Below are positions 1 through 9,580 of a DNA stretch of 20,379 bases, in pieces. How positions within the stretch are numbered: position 1 is the stretch's first letter; each line of letters opens with the position of its first letter. The DNA lies in IMG/VR virus record IMGVR_UViG_3300009124_000127, positions 1-20,379 of that record; one strand, 5' to 3'. A program made the position numbers and the translations under genes. The notes beneath the pieces were generated by a model that did not search any database, had not been told where the DNA came from, and saw only the letters and a program-made list of their open reading frames with translations. Origin of the DNA: a virus.

Positions 1-135
1 TATGGGACTGCGACGAGAGGTGTATCTGGACAACAAGATCCAGGCACTGCTGGCAAGGTAGCAGGATTCTTAGGGTTTGCTGGAGATGCTTATAACTTTG
101 GGAAGGACCAAGGTTGGTGGGGCGGGGGCGGTTAG
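1..135 (+). CDS. 3' end of a Gly-rich protein (partial)
   Basis: Frame 1 is open from the window edge to a TAG at 133-135, giving 44 residues that end in two tryptophans and four glycines. The 5' end lies outside the window. It sits 6 bases before the next plus-strand gene, in the same direction, so it is probably the preceding gene of the virion-protein operon. The visible residues are Gly/Ala-rich with no motif I recognise; the rich Gly tail resembles tips of phage structural proteins, but that is only an impression. No function is assigned. Confidence 0.6.
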   Translation, partial: YGTATRGVSGQQDPGTAGKVAGFLGFAGDAYNFGKDQGWWGGGG

Positions 136-141
136 TTTTTC

Positions 142-2103
142 ATGAATAAGCGCAATAAAAAGATAAGCAAAGTGATGAGGGAGTACAAAGCTGGTACTCT
201 AAAATCAGGTGGATCTGGAAAGAAAGTAACGAACCCGAAGCAGGCTATGGCCATTGCTTTGTCGGAGGTTAGGAACATGAATCAAGGCGGAATGCTAGAC
301 AACATATATCAACGGCCTATGTTTCAGACGCCGCAGACAAGACAAAGCAGCGGTATTATGGCTGGCATTGCGCCTGTTCGTGGTTACGAAGATGGCGGTT
401 TAATATCCGATGACTTCTTTTCTTTAGAGCAAACTGAACAAGGATCTGGCGCAAACCTTAGAGACTTTACTAATTTATTTTTCGATCCAGAGGATCCTTT
501 AGACTACGCAACTTTGAGCCTTCTTTCTTTTCCTCCTGTGTATGTTGCCGCCAAGCTTGCTAAGGCTGGCGTTAAAGGATCTAAACTTGCAAATCAAATG
601 CAAAAAGTTAAGCAATATAAAGAAGCGACTGGTCAAGGTGTCAAGGCTGCTGGTGCATTTGAAGGCGTAAGACTCGCGGGAGAAGTCCCAAGAATTTTTG
701 CAGATGAAGAGCCTCGGTATTCAGATGAGGTTATGGAAGTTGCTAGTTCGATTGGAAACCTTAGACAAAAACCAGGTGCTGATGCAATAAGAGCTAGAGT
801 TGCTCAATCATACGGAGACGAGTTTGCAGATCAAGTTATGTCTGCTGGAAACTTTGCGAACGGCGGTATTGCTGCTTTGCCAAGATTTGGTAGGGGAGGT
901 CTTGTCGATGCACTTATTGCGATTAAGAAAGTAGGTGGGGATTATATAGAAAAGGCTCTTGATGCTTTAAAGCGGGGCGAGATTGAAGTTGAAGACGCAA
1001 GGGATTTAGATGTTCCAGAAGATGCCATACAGAGCGTTGTTGGATCTAAACTGGATGTTGGCGATATGGGAGGCGTTGTATCTCCTGGAAATGTAAGACG
1101 CGCTGGTGATGACGTTGAAGAAGTTGTAGAAGAAATGGATCTTCCTGACCTAGCAGATTACGGAAGAACAAGAGATGAATTAGATATAGTTGGCGGACTT
1201 CCTGATACAGGCGTTTATGGAACACCAAGAGCAAGAGAATACTTACCTATACTTTCTGATCAAGCGGTTGAAGGTGGAACTCAAGCTGCAAAAAGCACTC
1301 GAAGAAGTAGAAGACAAGCTAAAAAAGAAGAACAACCTGTTCAAGAAGAGCAGTTGTTACTACCTCCTCCTCCTGCGAAAAAAGGCTTTCTTGATTTAGA
1401 CGCAAGAATTGCTGCCGGAGCAGGTGCAGGCGCAAGAGGTATTGGATCTTTAGCTAGAAGTGCCGGAGAAGTTGCAGCAAGAAATAAAGCTTTGACAGCA
1501 GCAGCTGTGCCGGTGGTAGGAGCAGCAGGCTATGGTATTGCGGAAGTTTTTGGGGAAGATGAACAAGAAGTGGTCACAGATCCAGCGGTAACATCGTCAA
1601 GTGTCGATACAGGCGGTACAGGTGGCGATGGCGGTCCTCCTCCTCCTCCAGATCCAAGTATCTTCTCAAGAATCGGAGATTATCTTGGGGATCCAAGGAT
1701 CCAAGCTGGACTAATGAAGGTTGCTAAACCTACGGCTGGTTTTACTAAACGCAATCCGCTTGTTGATTTTTATGAAGGTAAAAGAGAGTACGATGTAGAA
1801 GAAGCTGCAATACGCAAGGGAGAAGAAGCTGGCAAGACTGCAATGATGAAGAACCTTGAACTCATCAAGAAGCTTCAGCCAGAAATGAAAGATGAAGAAG
1901 TCTTAAACTTGTTGCTGGGAGAGAAGAAAAAGACTAAACAAGATTATCTGACTTTATTCATTCAAGAAGAAATAAAGTCCATGGGGGGAATACCAAGCCC
2001 TGAAAGAATGAAAGAGTTAGAGCGTGTGGCAGCTTTACTAGCGGGGGAAACTGAGCCTGGAGAAGCTGCAAAAGACGCAGATGGCAATGAAATAATATTA
2101 TGA
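142..2103 (+). CDS. Large virion-associated protein with DUF6496-like N-terminus
   Basis: A 653-aa protein. Residues about 8-43 (VMREYKAGTLKSGG, then GKKVTNPKQAMAIALSE) match the short basic DUF6496-type motif as I know it, found in many phage and some bacterial proteins and of unknown function. Scattered Gly-rich turns (for example GGIAALPRFGRGG) are typical of long structural proteins of marine phages. A hydrophobic Ala/Gly/Val segment at about 450-470 could cross or enter a membrane. Proline runs occur near 405 and 500, and the C-terminus is charged and helical. The stop overlaps the next start by 4 bases (ATGA), so the two are translationally coupled. A role as internal or ejected virion protein is inferred from size, composition and partner; no enzymatic motif was seen. 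The ribosome site before the ATG is weak (G-rich run only). Confidence 0.85.
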   Translation: MNKRNKKISKVMREYKAGTLKSGGSGKKVTNPKQAMAIALSEVRNMNQGGMLDNIYQRPMFQTPQTRQSSGIMAGIAPVRGYEDGGLISDDFFSLEQTEQGSGANLRDFTNLFFDPEDPLDYATLSLLSFPPVYVAAKLAKAGVKGSKLANQMQKVKQYKEATGQGVKAAGAFEGVRLAGEVPRIFADEEPRYSDEVMEVASSIGNLRQKPGADAIRARVAQSYGDEFADQVMSAGNFANGGIAALPRFGRGGLVDALIAIKKVGGDYIEKALDALKRGEIEVEDARDLDVPEDAIQSVVGSKLDVGDMGGVVSPGNVRRAGDDVEEVVEEMDLPDLADYGRTRDELDIVGGLPDTGVYGTPRAREYLPILSDQAVEGGTQAAKSTRRSRRQAKKEEQPVQEEQLLLPPPPAKKGFLDLDARIAAGAGAGARGIGSLARSAGEVAARNKALTAAAVPVVGAAGYGIAEVFGEDEQEVVTDPAVTSSSVDTGGTGGDGGPPPPPDPSIFSRIGDYLGDPRIQAGLMKVAKPTAGFTKRNPLVDFYEGKREYDVEEAAIRKGEEAGKTAMMKNLELIKKLQPEMKDEEVLNLLLGEKKKTKQDYLTLFIQEEIKSMGGIPSPERMKELERVAALLAGETEPGEAAKDADGNEIIL

Positions 2104-5100
2104 TAAAGGTTAGGCTTCCAGACGGTCGTTCAGTAAAAGTAGATACTGAAGATGAAAGTGTTGCTAGACAGAAGGCTCAAGTCTTTTATGACAATAATCC
2201 CATGCCTGTTGAGCGTGGCGCACAGCTTGGAGAAGAAGATGTCAGTGCCGCAGGGGAGATTGCTCGAGGCGTAGGTGCTGGACTGGTTGGTGCTGTGGAG
2301 GGTTTATCTAGTTTACCCGCAGAACTAATAGATTACTTTTCAGATGACAGCAATCAAGCTGAAAAAGTAAGAAAGTTTTACGCCCAGTTTAAGCCAAACA
2401 CATCGACCACCGTAGGCGAAGCTACAAAGTTTATTACTCAGTTTGCCGTTCCAGGTGGTTTAGCCGCAAAGGCTGCTCGCGCATACAAGTTAGGCAAAGC
2501 GGGTGAGCTTGGTGCTTTCGGTGCAGCAGATGTTATTGCTACGACTCCTGATGTGGAGACACTTGGTGACTTTTTTGATGGAGGTCCAACAAAGCGTATA
2601 GATACAGAAGATCTTGAAGGGTCTGAAAGAGCAGCCGCAGAGCTTAATAATAGAATTAAAGTTGCCGCAGAGGGCGCTGGTTTTGTTCTTGGCGCACCAT
2701 TGCTTCTAAAAGGTATTGCCTCTGGCATAGGCGCCGGAGCAGATGTTCTTGCCAAAACAGATGTGACTCAGAAGGTAGCTAAAAAAGCTGAAGGCGCTTT
2801 AGATGCCATTAAAGATAGAGAGAACTTGTATAGGTTGACTGGAGTCGATGAGACTTTAGAAAACCCTCAGCTTAGAAAAAGAGTTATAGATAAAACATAT
2901 AACAGTTTAAAAAATAACTTAACCTTCCAAGGCAGAATGCCTAATGAAGTTGCTAAACAACTTGACGCAATCAAGATGCAAGACGTAGCGGCAAGCAATC
3001 AATTAGCAAGAAACAACTTTGAAGAAATAGACGGCGCCTTAAAAGCATTAAAACAGTCAGGCGACCTTAACGAAGTAGATGAAAGAGCAATTTTAAACGC
3101 TCTTAATGACTTTATGTTTGCCGAACCAAAGAAGGGCCTTAGCCGCGACATGGTAAAGCAGAGAGGCAAAGATGTTCTAGAAAGCTTTGATGGAAAGCTA
3201 AGATCAAAGAAAGTTAAATCTTTATTTGGAGACAGGAATTATAGCTTAGTTGATTCTGCTGCTAGATTTAGGGAGGGTATAGACGATCTTTCAAGAAGTT
3301 TAGCCGCAGAAGATCAGTTCCTTAATCCAGAGTTACAAAAGCAATTAATAGAAACCATTGGCAATACTAACGTAGGCTATTATGGAACTAGGCTTTACAG
3401 AACCATTAAAGCTAGGGACGGTTATGTTCCAAACAAAGAGCAAATAAGCGCTGCTTTAGAAGAAATACAAGAAGTAGCTAGGCAATCTGGTAAAGAATTA
3501 TCCGAGTCAGATGCTATGTCTCAGCTCAATGCTATACGGAGCACAGTAAACTTTCAGAACGCTAAGATGAAACCGAACATGATGTTCGAAGATGATACTT
3601 TGAGAGGTGTCTCTCAAGGCGTTTTGAAAGGAAGAAAGCTTGATAGTCTTCCTGCAATTAGAGATTTCTTAGGAGAGTACTCAGGCGGTTCTGACGTTGT
3701 TGGGAGAATAACCAGACAAGGCGGTTCGTATGATGACAGAGTTATACGGCAGCGAAGCTTAGAAGAACAAAGAATAGGTTTAAGAACTAAGGCGGTTGAG
3801 ACTGTTGACGTTATATCTAAGCAACTAGCTTCTGCCAGTTACTTTAAAAATCTTATCAAGTATAACGATTCTCTTCCGCAAGAAAGCAAGTTCATATTAG
3901 ATGCACCTCCTCCTACCTTAGAAGGTCTTGATCAATATGGTCGAATAGGATTTGGCTCTAATCAAACCGGAGAGATTACTGAGGCCATGCGAATGAAGTA
4001 TGGTCCTCTTGCAGGCAAGTACGTTAAGAAAGATTATCTTAGAGCACTAGAAGATGCCCCAACAGCTATTGGCGATGGCCCAATAAACAAACTGTATGCT
4101 ACCTTCCTGGGATTAAAAGGTATGTCTCAGGTTGCCAAGACTGTATATAGCCCTATCACACAAATAAGAAACGCTACGACTGCTGCGTTCTTTGCATTAA
4201 AAAATGGAAACTTCGGTAACGGAGAGAACCTGCTTAAGTCAGCGCAAACTGTTTTTAGTCAGATTGGACAAAGAGAAATCGGAGAAGGTTTTGGTGTTGC
4301 AGGAAGTAACTTCAAGGCTGGATCAAAGCAAGCTATTGATGAGTTTTACCAGAAGATGATAAAGCTTGGAGTTGTCAACTCAAACGCAAAGATAGGTGAA
4401 TTTGAAAGCTTGTTTAAAGATGCTCTTGAAGCAGAATCAGGCATACTTGGTGGCAAGGTAATGAAAAAAGCCTTAGACATTGCGGAAAATACTCAGAACA
4501 GGTTTGCCGGTAAGTTGTATCAAGGTTCTGATGACATTTGGAAGATATACAGTTATCAGATGGAGCTTGGTCGATTAAAAGATGCCTTTAGTAAAGGCGC
4601 AACAAATATTCCTGTAACAGATCCTAGAAACATTTTAGATCTTCAGCGCCGTGGCATAACGCCATCGCAGCTTAAAGGTAAAGAGCTTGATACTTTTCTT
4701 GAAAGAGAAGCCGCAGAGATTGTAAAAGATACAGTTCCGAACTACTCAAGAGTTCCTGAGTTTATAAAGACATTACGAAAACTGCCGGTAGGAAACTTCA
4801 TTGCCTTTCCTGCTGAAATTATTCGAACCAGTGGTAATGTTCTTGGTAGATCAATCAAAGAACTATCCAGTGAGTCTGCGGAAATTAGAGCCATAGGAAT
4901 GAGAAGGTTGATGGGCTCTATTGCTGTAGATGGAGGTATCGCTGGTGGCCTTTCAGCAAGCGCAATGATGCTAACCGGAGCAAATCAAGAACAAGTCGAA
5001 GCCTATAAAAGATCTTTTGCTATGCCGTGGGAAAAGAACGCAATGCTTATCCCCATCGGTACAGACAAGGACGGCAAGATTACTGAGATGTATAACTTCT

Positions 5101-6164
5101 CTTACACCAACCCTTACGACTATGTGACAAGGCCAGCAAGGGCTGTTCTTAACGCAGTCAACAATGGTGTTGCCGCAGAAAAAGACTTGACAAGTATTGC
5201 TTTTGATGCTGTTTATGAAAGCGGAACTGAGTTCTTTTCTCCGTTCCTTAGTGAATCTATCGTTACCGAAAAAGGCCTTGATGTTTTAAGAAATAAAAAC
5301 AACTATGGTGGTCAGGTATACAACGAAGCTGATCCGCTTGGATTAAAGTTTGCTAAAGGTTTTTCTCACATTGCTGAAGGCTTAACGCCTGGAGCTTTGC
5401 CGTTTAACATCAAGGGCGACATTTCAAGTCCAATCAACTTAAACGTAGAAGTTAAAGACTTTCCTAGAGCAGTAGGTCAAATGCTTGGCGCTAGTGAAGA
5501 GGCTGGTGTTAACAGGAAAGGACAAAGACTTGATGCTGCGGGTGAAATTGTAGAAGCATTAAGCGGTGTAAAAACAATCAAGCCTGATTTAGAAAGAACC
5601 TTAGAATACAGAGGTTACGAAGCTGCTCGACAAGTTAGAGAAGCATCCCGCATCTTTAACCAAATCGCTAAGTCAAGAGGTAATGCAGACGCAGAGTCAA
5701 TGACTAAAGCGTATATCGCCGCAAACGAGCAAAGGTTTAAAGCATTGCGTGACTTAAGTGTTGCTATTGATGATGCGAAAAAACTTGGTCTTGATAAATA
5801 CGCTATATATAAATCATTAAAGAAAGCTAAGACGCCTCATATTAAAGACCTTCTCTCTAAGCGTTTTGTGCCATTCTTTCCAAGCTCTCAGGTTATTATT
5901 GAAGCCAGAAGAAGCGCGGACAATAAGCTTTCTAATCCAATCGATATGAGCGATATACAAGAACAGTACAGAGATTTTGCCCAAAGGCGATACACTCCAA
6001 AAGCTATTGAAGAACAAAGAGCGCAGCAAGCGCCACCTAGTATCATGCCACCACCTGCACCAGGTGCTGTGCCTCCGCCAAGTCCGCCACCCAGCCAGTC
6101 TTTGTTTGACCGTGGCATAGATGCATTAAGAGATATAGAATTAGACAAACTCTTAGGTTCCTAA
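2100..6164 (+). CDS. Giant internal virion-like protein (1354 aa)
   Basis: It begins at an ATG that shares four bases with the previous stop. The N-terminus (MIKVRLPDGRSVKVDT, then a helix) is a short beta-helix module I associate with the starts of large phage virion proteins. Two glycine/alanine-rich hydrophobic stretches lie at about 55-75 and 945-960, and the middle is long, helical and charged. The last ~45 residues are proline-rich, with PPP runs, followed by a short amphipathic helix. No lysozyme, protease or receptor-binding motif was found. Size, membrane-interacting segments and position next to another large protein suggest an internal or ejected virion protein of a podovirus-like particle. 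A tape-measure role is less likely because it lacks obvious long periodic coiled coil. Coding is certain; function is inferred. Confidence 0.85.
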   Translation: MIKVRLPDGRSVKVDTEDESVARQKAQVFYDNNPMPVERGAQLGEEDVSAAGEIARGVGAGLVGAVEGLSSLPAELIDYFSDDSNQAEKVRKFYAQFKPNTSTTVGEATKFITQFAVPGGLAAKAARAYKLGKAGELGAFGAADVIATTPDVETLGDFFDGGPTKRIDTEDLEGSERAAAELNNRIKVAAEGAGFVLGAPLLLKGIASGIGAGADVLAKTDVTQKVAKKAEGALDAIKDRENLYRLTGVDETLENPQLRKRVIDKTYNSLKNNLTFQGRMPNEVAKQLDAIKMQDVAASNQLARNNFEEIDGALKALKQSGDLNEVDERAILNALNDFMFAEPKKGLSRDMVKQRGKDVLESFDGKLRSKKVKSLFGDRNYSLVDSAARFREGIDDLSRSLAAEDQFLNPELQKQLIETIGNTNVGYYGTRLYRTIKARDGYVPNKEQISAALEEIQEVARQSGKELSESDAMSQLNAIRSTVNFQNAKMKPNMMFEDDTLRGVSQGVLKGRKLDSLPAIRDFLGEYSGGSDVVGRITRQGGSYDDRVIRQRSLEEQRIGLRTKAVETVDVISKQLASASYFKNLIKYNDSLPQESKFILDAPPPTLEGLDQYGRIGFGSNQTGEITEAMRMKYGPLAGKYVKKDYLRALEDAPTAIGDGPINKLYATFLGLKGMSQVAKTVYSPITQIRNATTAAFFALKNGNFGNGENLLKSAQTVFSQIGQREIGEGFGVAGSNFKAGSKQAIDEFYQKMIKLGVVNSNAKIGEFESLFKDALEAESGILGGKVMKKALDIAENTQNRFAGKLYQGSDDIWKIYSYQMELGRLKDAFSKGATNIPVTDPRNILDLQRRGITPSQLKGKELDTFLEREAAEIVKDTVPNYSRVPEFIKTLRKLPVGNFIAFPAEIIRTSGNVLGRSIKELSSESAEIRAIGMRRLMGSIAVDGGIAGGLSASAMMLTGANQEQVEAYKRSFAMPWEKNAMLIPIGTDKDGKITEMYNFSYTNPYDYVTRPARAVLNAVNNGVAAEKDLTSIAFDAVYESGTEFFSPFLSESIVTEKGLDVLRNKNNYGGQVYNEADPLGLKFAKGFSHIAEGLTPGALPFNIKGDISSPINLNVEVKDFPRAVGQMLGASEEAGVNRKGQRLDAAGEIVEALSGVKTIKPDLERTLEYRGYEAARQVREASRIFNQIAKSRGNADAESMTKAYIAANEQRFKALRDLSVAIDDAKKLGLDKYAIYKSLKKAKTPHIKDLLSKRFVPFFPSSQVIIEARRSADNKLSNPIDMSDIQEQYRDFAQRRYTPKAIEEQRAQQAPPSIMPPPAPGAVPPPSPPPSQSLFDRGIDALRDIELDKLLGS

Positions 6165-6168
6165 TCTC

Positions 6169-6636
6169 TTGCTACCACAACGCAAAAAGAAAACCGGAAA
6201 GTACTTTGCCCAGAAGGTTGAGTACGATGGTGTTAAGTTTGATTCAAAGCTTGAAGCTGCTCGATACAAGATCCTCAAAGCAAGAGAGGAGGATGGTGAG
6301 ATTGAGAACGTTGAAGTTCAGGTTCCCTATGAATGCGTGGTAGAAGGCAAGAAGATCTGCAAGTACATCGCAGACTTTAGATACTGGTGCAAAGATCAGT
6401 ATGTGGTAGAAGACACCAAGGGTGTGCTGACTCAAGTGTTCTCGCTAAAGAAGAAACTTGTCGAAGCTTTACACCCTGGCGTCATCATCCAAATCATCAA
6501 GGATCCGAGAGAGTGGCCACCTAGAACGGTACTTGATCCTCATCCATCACATGCACATTTACGAACTCAGCATCAAACGTGTTCCGAATGTTCTGAGCAG
6601 AGCCCATCATCAGATCAGGATCAAAGTTGGTCTTAG
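6169..6636 (+). CDS. DUF1064-family nuclease-like protein
   Basis: 155 residues from a TTG at 6169; the frame has a stop at 6154-6156 and no ATG or GTG between, so TTG is the only usual start. The ribosome site is weak, so coupling to the upstream gene is possible. Residues 10-105 fit DUF1064 as I know it: a KVEYDGVKFDSKLEAARY start, then a core of YIADFRYW and VVEDTKG, ending with a Lys-rich helix and a hydrophobic strand (IIQII). The D/E/K pattern (ADF...VEDTKG) is that of PD-(D/E)XK nucleases, and the family is often suggested to act as a phage Holliday-junction or VRR-like nuclease; activity here is inferred. The family core ends near residue 115. The remaining ~40 residues are low in structure and are encoded antisense to the end of the opposing exonuclease gene, an unusual 116-base convergent overlap. 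Confidence 0.8.
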   Translation: MLPQRKKKTGKYFAQKVEYDGVKFDSKLEAARYKILKAREEDGEIENVEVQVPYECVVEGKKICKYIADFRYWCKDQYVVEDTKGVLTQVFSLKKKLVEALHPGVIIQIIKDPREWPPRTVLDPHPSHAHLRTQHQTCSECSEQSPSSDQDQSWS

Positions 6637-7609
6637 ATAGTTCTCGCAACTCAGGACTACTAAATGACTGTTTGTCAAGTCCTTTAGATACCGCATTAAA
6701 GAACACAACTATTCCAGATCGATAGGCGATCTTGTCGTCAGTGCTGTCCTCTGGGATATGCTCAGCAGGAACCAGCGCAGGCATCCATAGGTGCTCGCTA
6801 CAGCCATCTTTCTGCTCTTCAATGGTAAGACTCTTGCTGAATCTATCGCACCACCAGACGGCTCCATTTGAGTCTGTGATGGGCTTTGACTTGATGCAGT
6901 TTCTACAGTTCACAGATGAGGGCAAGCGCCGTCCAAGATAAACCTCACGATACACATGCGATTCATTCTTTAATCGCCAATCCTTTTCGCTCATACCATC
7001 AGGGACTACATCACTGGTGATCAATCGATGTGCCTTTTCTTGTGCCTGTTCCCATATCGATGGGTTGTAATCAATAAGTTCAGAATAGATCTCGCTATTA
7101 TTCTTATTGACTACGACAACCAAAGTTCGATTGACACCAAAGATCCCCATGTAAGAGTGGATCTGCCACTGGTATGTCTTACTCCAACCTTGATAATCCT
7201 GAAGCTTTACAAGTTCTTTGAATCGTTTATCGTTTGCGCTCTTGATCTCGAGCAAGACTATCTCTTCCAGGTTAGGTGGTATCTTTCTGACAAAGCCATC
7301 ACAAGATCCAGCAAAGTGTCCGCCAAAGGCAGATGCCCTGTATTGCTTACCATCCTTATCGACTGGCGATACACCTATCACTTTGGTCGAAGTGAGGTAG
7401 TCAACCACTTGATCTTCGATGCGCTGCCCTAGATCAAACAACCTCAGCATTCTGCCTCCGAAGTCTGGCCTCAAGCACCAGTAAAAGTTCATCCAGATCT
7501 TACGCTCATCGTCATCGCCGATGATACTGAACCCCATGTGACCTCTGTTACGATCGTTCTGTTCGACGATGGCCTCGTCGATCTGTTCAAAAATTGACTC
7601 CAATGACAT
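6521..7609 (-). CDS. Phage PD-(D/E)XK exonuclease with C-terminal Cys cluster
   Basis: A 362-aa protein. The RecB/Cas4-like nuclease signature is visible: a helix Glu at about 65, Asp104 (GSCDGF), Glu121-x-Lys123 (LLEIKS) and the helix motif YQWQIHSYM with Gln147/Gln149. A C-terminal cluster, Cys235, Cys238, Cys254 and Cys270 followed by His273, resembles the metal or iron-sulfur site of related nucleases; the cofactor cannot be told from sequence. It would resect double-stranded ends to make single strands for annealing by the Sak4-like ATPase and DUF669 protein encoded upstream. The start overlaps the end of the helicase gene by 23 bases, with an AAGGAGG site about 12 bases before the ATG. 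Last gene of the minus-strand operon; its 3' end overlaps the opposing DUF1064 gene. Confidence 0.88.
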   Translation of the reverse strand: MSLESIFEQIDEAIVEQNDRNRGHMGFSIIGDDDERKIWMNFYWCLRPDFGGRMLRLFDLGQRIEDQVVDYLTSTKVIGVSPVDKDGKQYRASAFGGHFAGSCDGFVRKIPPNLEEIVLLEIKSANDKRFKELVKLQDYQGWSKTYQWQIHSYMGIFGVNRTLVVVVNKNNSEIYSELIDYNPSIWEQAQEKAHRLITSDVVPDGMSEKDWRLKNESHVYREVYLGRRLPSSVNCRNCIKSKPITDSNGAVWWCDRFSKSLTIEEQKDGCSEHLWMPALVPAEHIPEDSTDDKIAYRSGIVVFFNAVSKGLDKQSFSSPELRELSKTNFDPDLMMGSAQNIRNTFDAEFVNVHVMDEDQVPF

Positions 7610-9248
7610 TCCAGTACTTACCCTCCTTCTTTAAGTTAACCTGTTTGATCTTGTCAAATACCCCAACCTCATTGATTAGCTTCACCGCTAGGTCAATGCT
7701 GTAAGGATACTTGTTTGAACCCGTCATCTTATTCCACTTGATCCGAGCCATATCTCCGGCCTTACCCTTCATGCCGATCATGAGCGCAGTGCTTTGAGGC
7801 CAGTAAACCCCATCGCATTGAAACTCTACGCTGAGATAATCGTTTCCATTCTTCGATGTCTTTTTCTTTGCTCTGACCGCAATCACATCCTCTGACCTGT
7901 AGATGGGCTCGTTCTTCTCCGGCATCTCATCAGATAGGACGTAACCTTCTGCGGCAATGTCGCTGGCGGATACGGCTGTATCGTTATCGTTTTGTGGGCC
8001 TCCATCTAACACAAGAGCCCTAACAGGCTTAGGTGCCTCGCATTCTTCGCAGTTCTTAACTTCATGGTCATTAACATGGAAGCATTCACCGCACACCCAT
8101 ACCAGACTTCCTTGCGGAGGAGGTGGTCTTGACGGCCTAGCCTTATCAATACAACCATGGCGCTGCATGTTCTCACCGTAATCAAGAAGCAAACAATCTT
8201 CTTTTCCAGGCCATGGGCGCATGCCTCTACCGCAGATCTGGACGTACAAACCAAGTGATTGCGTGGGTCTAAGTATCGCAATGCAGTCTGTTCTCGGAGC
8301 ATCCCACCCTTCTGTGAGTACAGCTACGTTACACAAGGCGTTGATCTGGCCTTGTTCAAACTGTTTTAGGATGGCGTCTCTTTCATTCTTGGGAGTTTCA
8401 GCCGTGATAAATGCAGCAGTGATACCGGATCGGATAAGCAACATGCACATCTTCTCTGCATGAAGCACACTGACACAGAAGAATACAGTGCTGGTCCTAC
8501 CCTTTGAGTATGCTTTCTCAATCCAATCATCGATGATGTTTAGGATTGTCAAATCATCCATGGCAAGGACCTCAAGGTCTGACTCTCGATAGTCGCCACC
8601 TTTAAACTTCAGTCTTGCTTTACTGGCGTCGATGACCGCTTCCTTGGCCACGGCGAATGCAGTTAACCTGCATAAGTAACCTTCTTCCATAAGCTCTGGG
8701 ATGGTCACTGAGTGAGCTACACCATCGAAGAAATCACCATCATTACCGTAGATAAACCCTTGGTTCATGCGATAGGGCGTAGCCGTAACGCCAAGGATCT
8801 TTGGACAACCTATCTCTTCAAAGTGATTGATGATCTTTCTGTACCGGCTTTTCTTTTCTTTGCCTACATGGTGGGCTTCATCGATGATGATGTAGTCTAC
8901 CGGCAAGGACTTATCTAACCTGGTTTGCGAGGCGAGCGTATCTCTACTCGCGATAATAATCGGCGCGGTGTTATTAAACTTCTTAAGACTAGCAGCGAGT
9001 ACACCATATGGTGCATTCGGCCAAACGTTTAGCAGTTTCTCTTCTGCCTGAGAGATTAACTCTTGGCGATGGGCGAGGATAAGAAATCTCCTCGAGGGAT
9101 CTTGCTTGTAAAGCGTCTGGATTAGTGTTGCGAATACAACTGTCTTACCCGCACCAGTCGGCAGGACTATAAGAGGGTTTGTAATCTTGTTATCTAACCA
9201 ACAGGTAGCTTTATCTAAAGCTTTTTTCTGGTAGTTTCTAAGTTCCAT
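7587..9248 (-). CDS. SF2 DEAH-type helicase with zinc-finger insert
   Basis: A 553-aa superfamily 2 helicase of the ResIII/UvsW-like type. Motifs in order: a Q-like YQ pair at 6-7, Walker A PTGAGKT (30-36), DEAH (123-126), TATP (155-158), a motif IV region near 255, motif V TEGWD (312-316) and motif VI QICGRGMRP (337-345). After the core lies a small zinc finger, Cys386-x2-Cys389 and Cys400-x2-Cys403. A C-terminal ~100-residue beta-rich domain follows that I often see on phage helicases of this kind. Expected role: ATP-driven unwinding or branch migration in recombination-dependent replication or repair. The ATG shares one base with the stop of the upstream 87-aa gene (TGATG), so the two are coupled; an AAGGA site lies 11 bases upstream. 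Confidence 0.92.
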   Translation of the reverse strand: MELRNYQKKALDKATCWLDNKITNPLIVLPTGAGKTVVFATLIQTLYKQDPSRRFLILAHRQELISQAEEKLLNVWPNAPYGVLAASLKKFNNTAPIIIASRDTLASQTRLDKSLPVDYIIIDEAHHVGKEKKSRYRKIINHFEEIGCPKILGVTATPYRMNQGFIYGNDGDFFDGVAHSVTIPELMEEGYLCRLTAFAVAKEAVIDASKARLKFKGGDYRESDLEVLAMDDLTILNIIDDWIEKAYSKGRTSTVFFCVSVLHAEKMCMLLIRSGITAAFITAETPKNERDAILKQFEQGQINALCNVAVLTEGWDAPRTDCIAILRPTQSLGLYVQICGRGMRPWPGKEDCLLLDYGENMQRHGCIDKARPSRPPPPQGSLVWVCGECFHVNDHEVKNCEECEAPKPVRALVLDGGPQNDNDTAVSASDIAAEGYVLSDEMPEKNEPIYRSEDVIAVRAKKKTSKNGNDYLSVEFQCDGVYWPQSTALMIGMKGKAGDMARIKWNKMTGSNKYPYSIDLAVKLINEVGVFDKIKQVNLKKEGKYWNVIGVNF

Positions 9249-9511
9249 CAGTGGACTATTCCTTCTCCTTGAACTTCATTGAGTGTATTAATTGCAACCT
9301 TTTCTTTGATTGACTGTATCGATGCATCTACGCTTTCAGGATCAGCAAAGGTATAAGCATGTATGAGGGAGAACGTGCTCATGACTTCTGACACAGCCTC
9401 AAGACTGTAGCCGCTATCTCTCATGATCTTTAACCATTCCTTTAAATGCTCGTAAGCATCGGACATTTCTTCGTTGTTGAATTGAATCTCAATCTGATCT
9501 ACTTCATCCAT
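9248..9511 (-). CDS. Small acidic protein of unknown function
   Basis: 87 residues, acidic and mostly helical, with no motif I recognise. It starts at an ATG preceded by AGGAG at a spacing of six, a strong ribosome site, and its stop overlaps the helicase start by one base. The tight coupling supports a real gene, perhaps a helicase accessory or regulator, but that is only inferred from position. A 69-base gap separates it from the upstream DUF669 gene. The gap holds an 11-base palindrome (GCACCAGGTGC at 9559-9569) and a weak AAAAG/CTTTT hairpin. Confidence 0.75.
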   Translation of the reverse strand: MDEVDQIEIQFNNEEMSDAYEHLKEWLKIMRDSGYSLEAVSEVMSTFSLIHAYTFADPESVDASIQSIKEKVAINTLNEVQGEGIVH

Positions 9512-9580
9512 GTATCTCTCCTAATAAAAGCGCCCACTTTTGGTCGTCTGGTAGGGCGGCACCAGGTGCTTGCGATCGAC

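Noticed and set aside
2438-2755. 105-codon minus-strand frame opposite the giant virion gene
   Set aside because: It lies wholly inside a certain gene, is Ala/Ser/Pro-rich as expected of an antisense shadow, and has no ribosome site of note.
9525-9569. Short hairpins between the DUF669 and 87-aa genes
   Set aside because: The AAAAG/CTTTT arms are too weak and the GCACC-A-GGTGC palindrome has no loop; the operon continues across, so termination is not supported.
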